Assembly: GCF_026586675.1 (NCBI RefSeq)
Contig: NZ_JAODIX010000011.1
Span: 31,374-63,912, forward strand
Source of the DNA: Halorubrum yunnanense
GTDB taxonomy: Archaea; Halobacteriota; Halobacteria; Halobacteriales; Haloferacaceae
Direction of reading: 5' to 3'
DNA: 32,539 bases
Every line of letters starts with the position of its first letter. Position 1 is the first letter of the stretch. Position numbers and translations under genes: made by a program. A model generated the notes under the pieces. That model did no database searches. It had not been told where the DNA came from and worked only from the letters and a program-made list of their open reading frames with translations. Shown piece by piece: positions 31,564 to 32,539 of this stretch.

Positions 31564-32037
31564 ATGGATCACACGCAGTACCGCGACACCGTCGTCGAGA
31601 ACCGCCGGAAACACGGCTTCGAGCCGGTCGACGAGCACACGAACGGGTTCGACCCCGTGTGGGAGGCCCGCGACGACGACGACTCCGTCGGGGCGGTCGC
31701 CGTCCTCGCCACGCTCGTCGACGACGAGCCGGACCCCAGCCCGGAAGACCTCGTTGCGACCGCCGACTCGTTCCGCGACGTGCTCGTCGACCGCGTCGAC
31801 GACCGCCACGGGTCGACGACGCCCCTCGGCTACGTCGTCTTCGCGGTCTCGGATCCGGACCCCTCGCTGGTCGACGCGGCGCGCTCGTACACGGTCGCCC
31901 GCCGCCGAACCAACGTCTTCCCCATCGTGTACGACTGCGAAGAAGGGACGCTCCACCGACACGAGGTACCGCGGCTGAAAGGGAGAGGCATCTACCGCAG
32001 ACAGGCGGAGGACGCCGAACGACTGTTCGAGGTGTGA
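31564..32037 (+). CDS. Conserved-looking soluble protein of unknown function
   Basis: 157 residues, strongly acidic, no membrane segment and no cysteine pair. An N-terminal helical part (YRDTVVENRRKHGFEPVDEH), a strand-rich middle (GAVAVLATLVDDEPDPSPED; TPLGYVVFAVSDPDPSLVDA) and a basic C-terminal stretch (RLKGRGIYRRQAEDAERLFE). Codon use and acidity are typical of a real haloarchaeal gene. The T-rich segment ttattttttatca at about 31529-31541 may be the promoter. Function unknown. Confidence 0.7.
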   Translation: MDHTQYRDTVVENRRKHGFEPVDEHTNGFDPVWEARDDDDSVGAVAVLATLVDDEPDPSPEDLVATADSFRDVLVDRVDDRHGSTTPLGYVVFAVSDPDPSLVDAARSYTVARRRTNVFPIVYDCEEGTLHRHEVPRLKGRGIYRRQAEDAERLFEV

Positions 32038-32256
32038 TGCGCTTGACGAACGTCGAACGGACGGGAATAACAGGATTCCCTACCGAGACAGCAGGTTCCA
32101 TCGGAACGGCGTTCTAGCGGACTTACAATCGGTTTCAGGGTGTCGTTGAGCGTCTTCAATCGACGCTTTCTGAATTTCAGTCGCCCCATTACTACCCCGT
32201 CGGTAGCTCTGAAGAAAACCAATGAGCGATGGAGTTGACTCTCCGTGTGGTCTCCG
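32038..32256. other. Intergenic region with several inverted repeats
   Basis: No gene is seen. It contains gggaat-N6-attccc at 32063-32080, gttcc-atc-ggaac near 32094-32106, and agcgtc-N7-gacgct at 32149-32167 followed by a short T run, which could terminate the preceding gene. The promoter of the truncated TasA-like gene should lie in the AT-richer part after 32160. Confidence 0.4.
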
Positions 32257-32481
32257 ATGACCCGGTGGCGTCGCGTCGCCGTGGTGTTGGTCGCAGTGTC
32301 GATCGTCACGGCCGGGATTCCGATGACTGGTGCCTTCTCCAGCGTTTCGGCCGAGAGAACGGTGTCCGTCGGTGTCGCAGAGGACGACGAAGCATTTCTC
32401 TCGCTGGAGCCGTCGAACGGTCCCAACGGCGCGTACGCCGAGCAGTCTGGCGGAACGCTCGAACTGAACTTGCCTTGTTGA
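32257..32481 (+). pseudogene. TasA/DUF1102-like gene, truncated copy
   Basis: The N-terminus MTRWRRVAVVLVAVSIVTAG then IPMTGAFSSVSAERTVSVGV and DEAFLSLEPSNGPNGAY has the leader, T-G-A-F-S-S junction and first strands of the TasA-like family seen at 14402-18083; NGPNGAY also matches GPNGNYSYL in the large protein at 18360. After GGTLELNLPC the frame ends at 32481, at about 74 residues, where other members continue for 110 or more. The abrupt break at about 32470 (gccttgttgaatgcaagac, with cttg/caag inverted) suggests an insertion or deletion whose other side lies outside the window. A GTG 12 nt upstream is an alternative start. Confidence 0.6.
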
Positions 32482-32539
32482 ATGCAAGACTGCGTCGGGG
32501 TAGGGTCGATAACTCACGGTTTCACGGTGTCAGAGACTG

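Noticed and set aside
32149-32167. Riboswitch or structured leader for the truncated TasA-like gene
   Set aside because: A single 6-bp stem with a short T run is better explained as a terminator of the upstream gene.

Overview
The window comes from a halophilic archaeon, most likely Halorubrum or a close relative. Most genes have very high G+C, the proteins are strongly acidic, haloarchaea-specific families are frequent, GTG starts and weak or absent Shine-Dalgarno sites are common, and the tRNA has an archaeal bulge-helix-bulge intron. No sequence search was possible, so the genus is an inference.

Layout. 1-4669: housekeeping genes, mostly on the minus strand: orotate phosphoribosyltransferase (pyrE), a PfkB sugar kinase resembling KDG kinase, an MBL-fold hydrolase, a PAS histidine kinase and, on the plus strand, a small membrane protein. 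4670-5183 is a long noncoding stretch made of a dispersed repeat whose tail also occurs at 18-82. 5184-8912: purL, an ABC transporter ATPase with a DtxR-type palindrome upstream, and a tiny membrane protein.

9050-14388 is an accessory island. It holds an IS200/IS605 element (tnpA plus tnpB) whose left end is split by a 264-bp MITE, three toxin-antitoxin pairs (UPF0175/DUF3368-PIN, DUF433/DUF5615 frameshifted, RHH/RelE), the relic of another PIN module with its promoter preserved, and two paralogous small unknown genes at its two edges.

14402-23438 is the most interesting block. Four small exported proteins (14402-15211 and 16355-18083) share a twin-arginine or basic leader, a G-[TS]-G-A-F-S-S cleavage region and an acidic beta-rich body. 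Near them are a large anchored relative with PGF-pre-PGF-like and CARDB-like domains, a rhomboid-like protease, a SipW-like (Ser/His) signal peptidase with a fused ectodomain, a DUF5305-like membrane protein and a membrane-bound winged-helix regulator (DUF7344 type). A truncated paralogue sits at 32257. I read this as a candidate archaeal counterpart of the TasA/SipW extracellular fibre system; that is inference.

23611-23761 is an intron-containing tRNA-Gln(UUG). A copy of its 3' end at 23851-23876 looks like an attachment-site scar. 24031-30272 is a complete seven-gene Mrp Na+/H+ antiporter operon (A-B-C-D-E-F-G), in which two mini-ORFs of 17 and 23 codons fill the only real intergenic gaps. 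30400 onward holds a decayed DHH phosphoesterase, two unknown genes and the truncated TasA-like gene at the edge.
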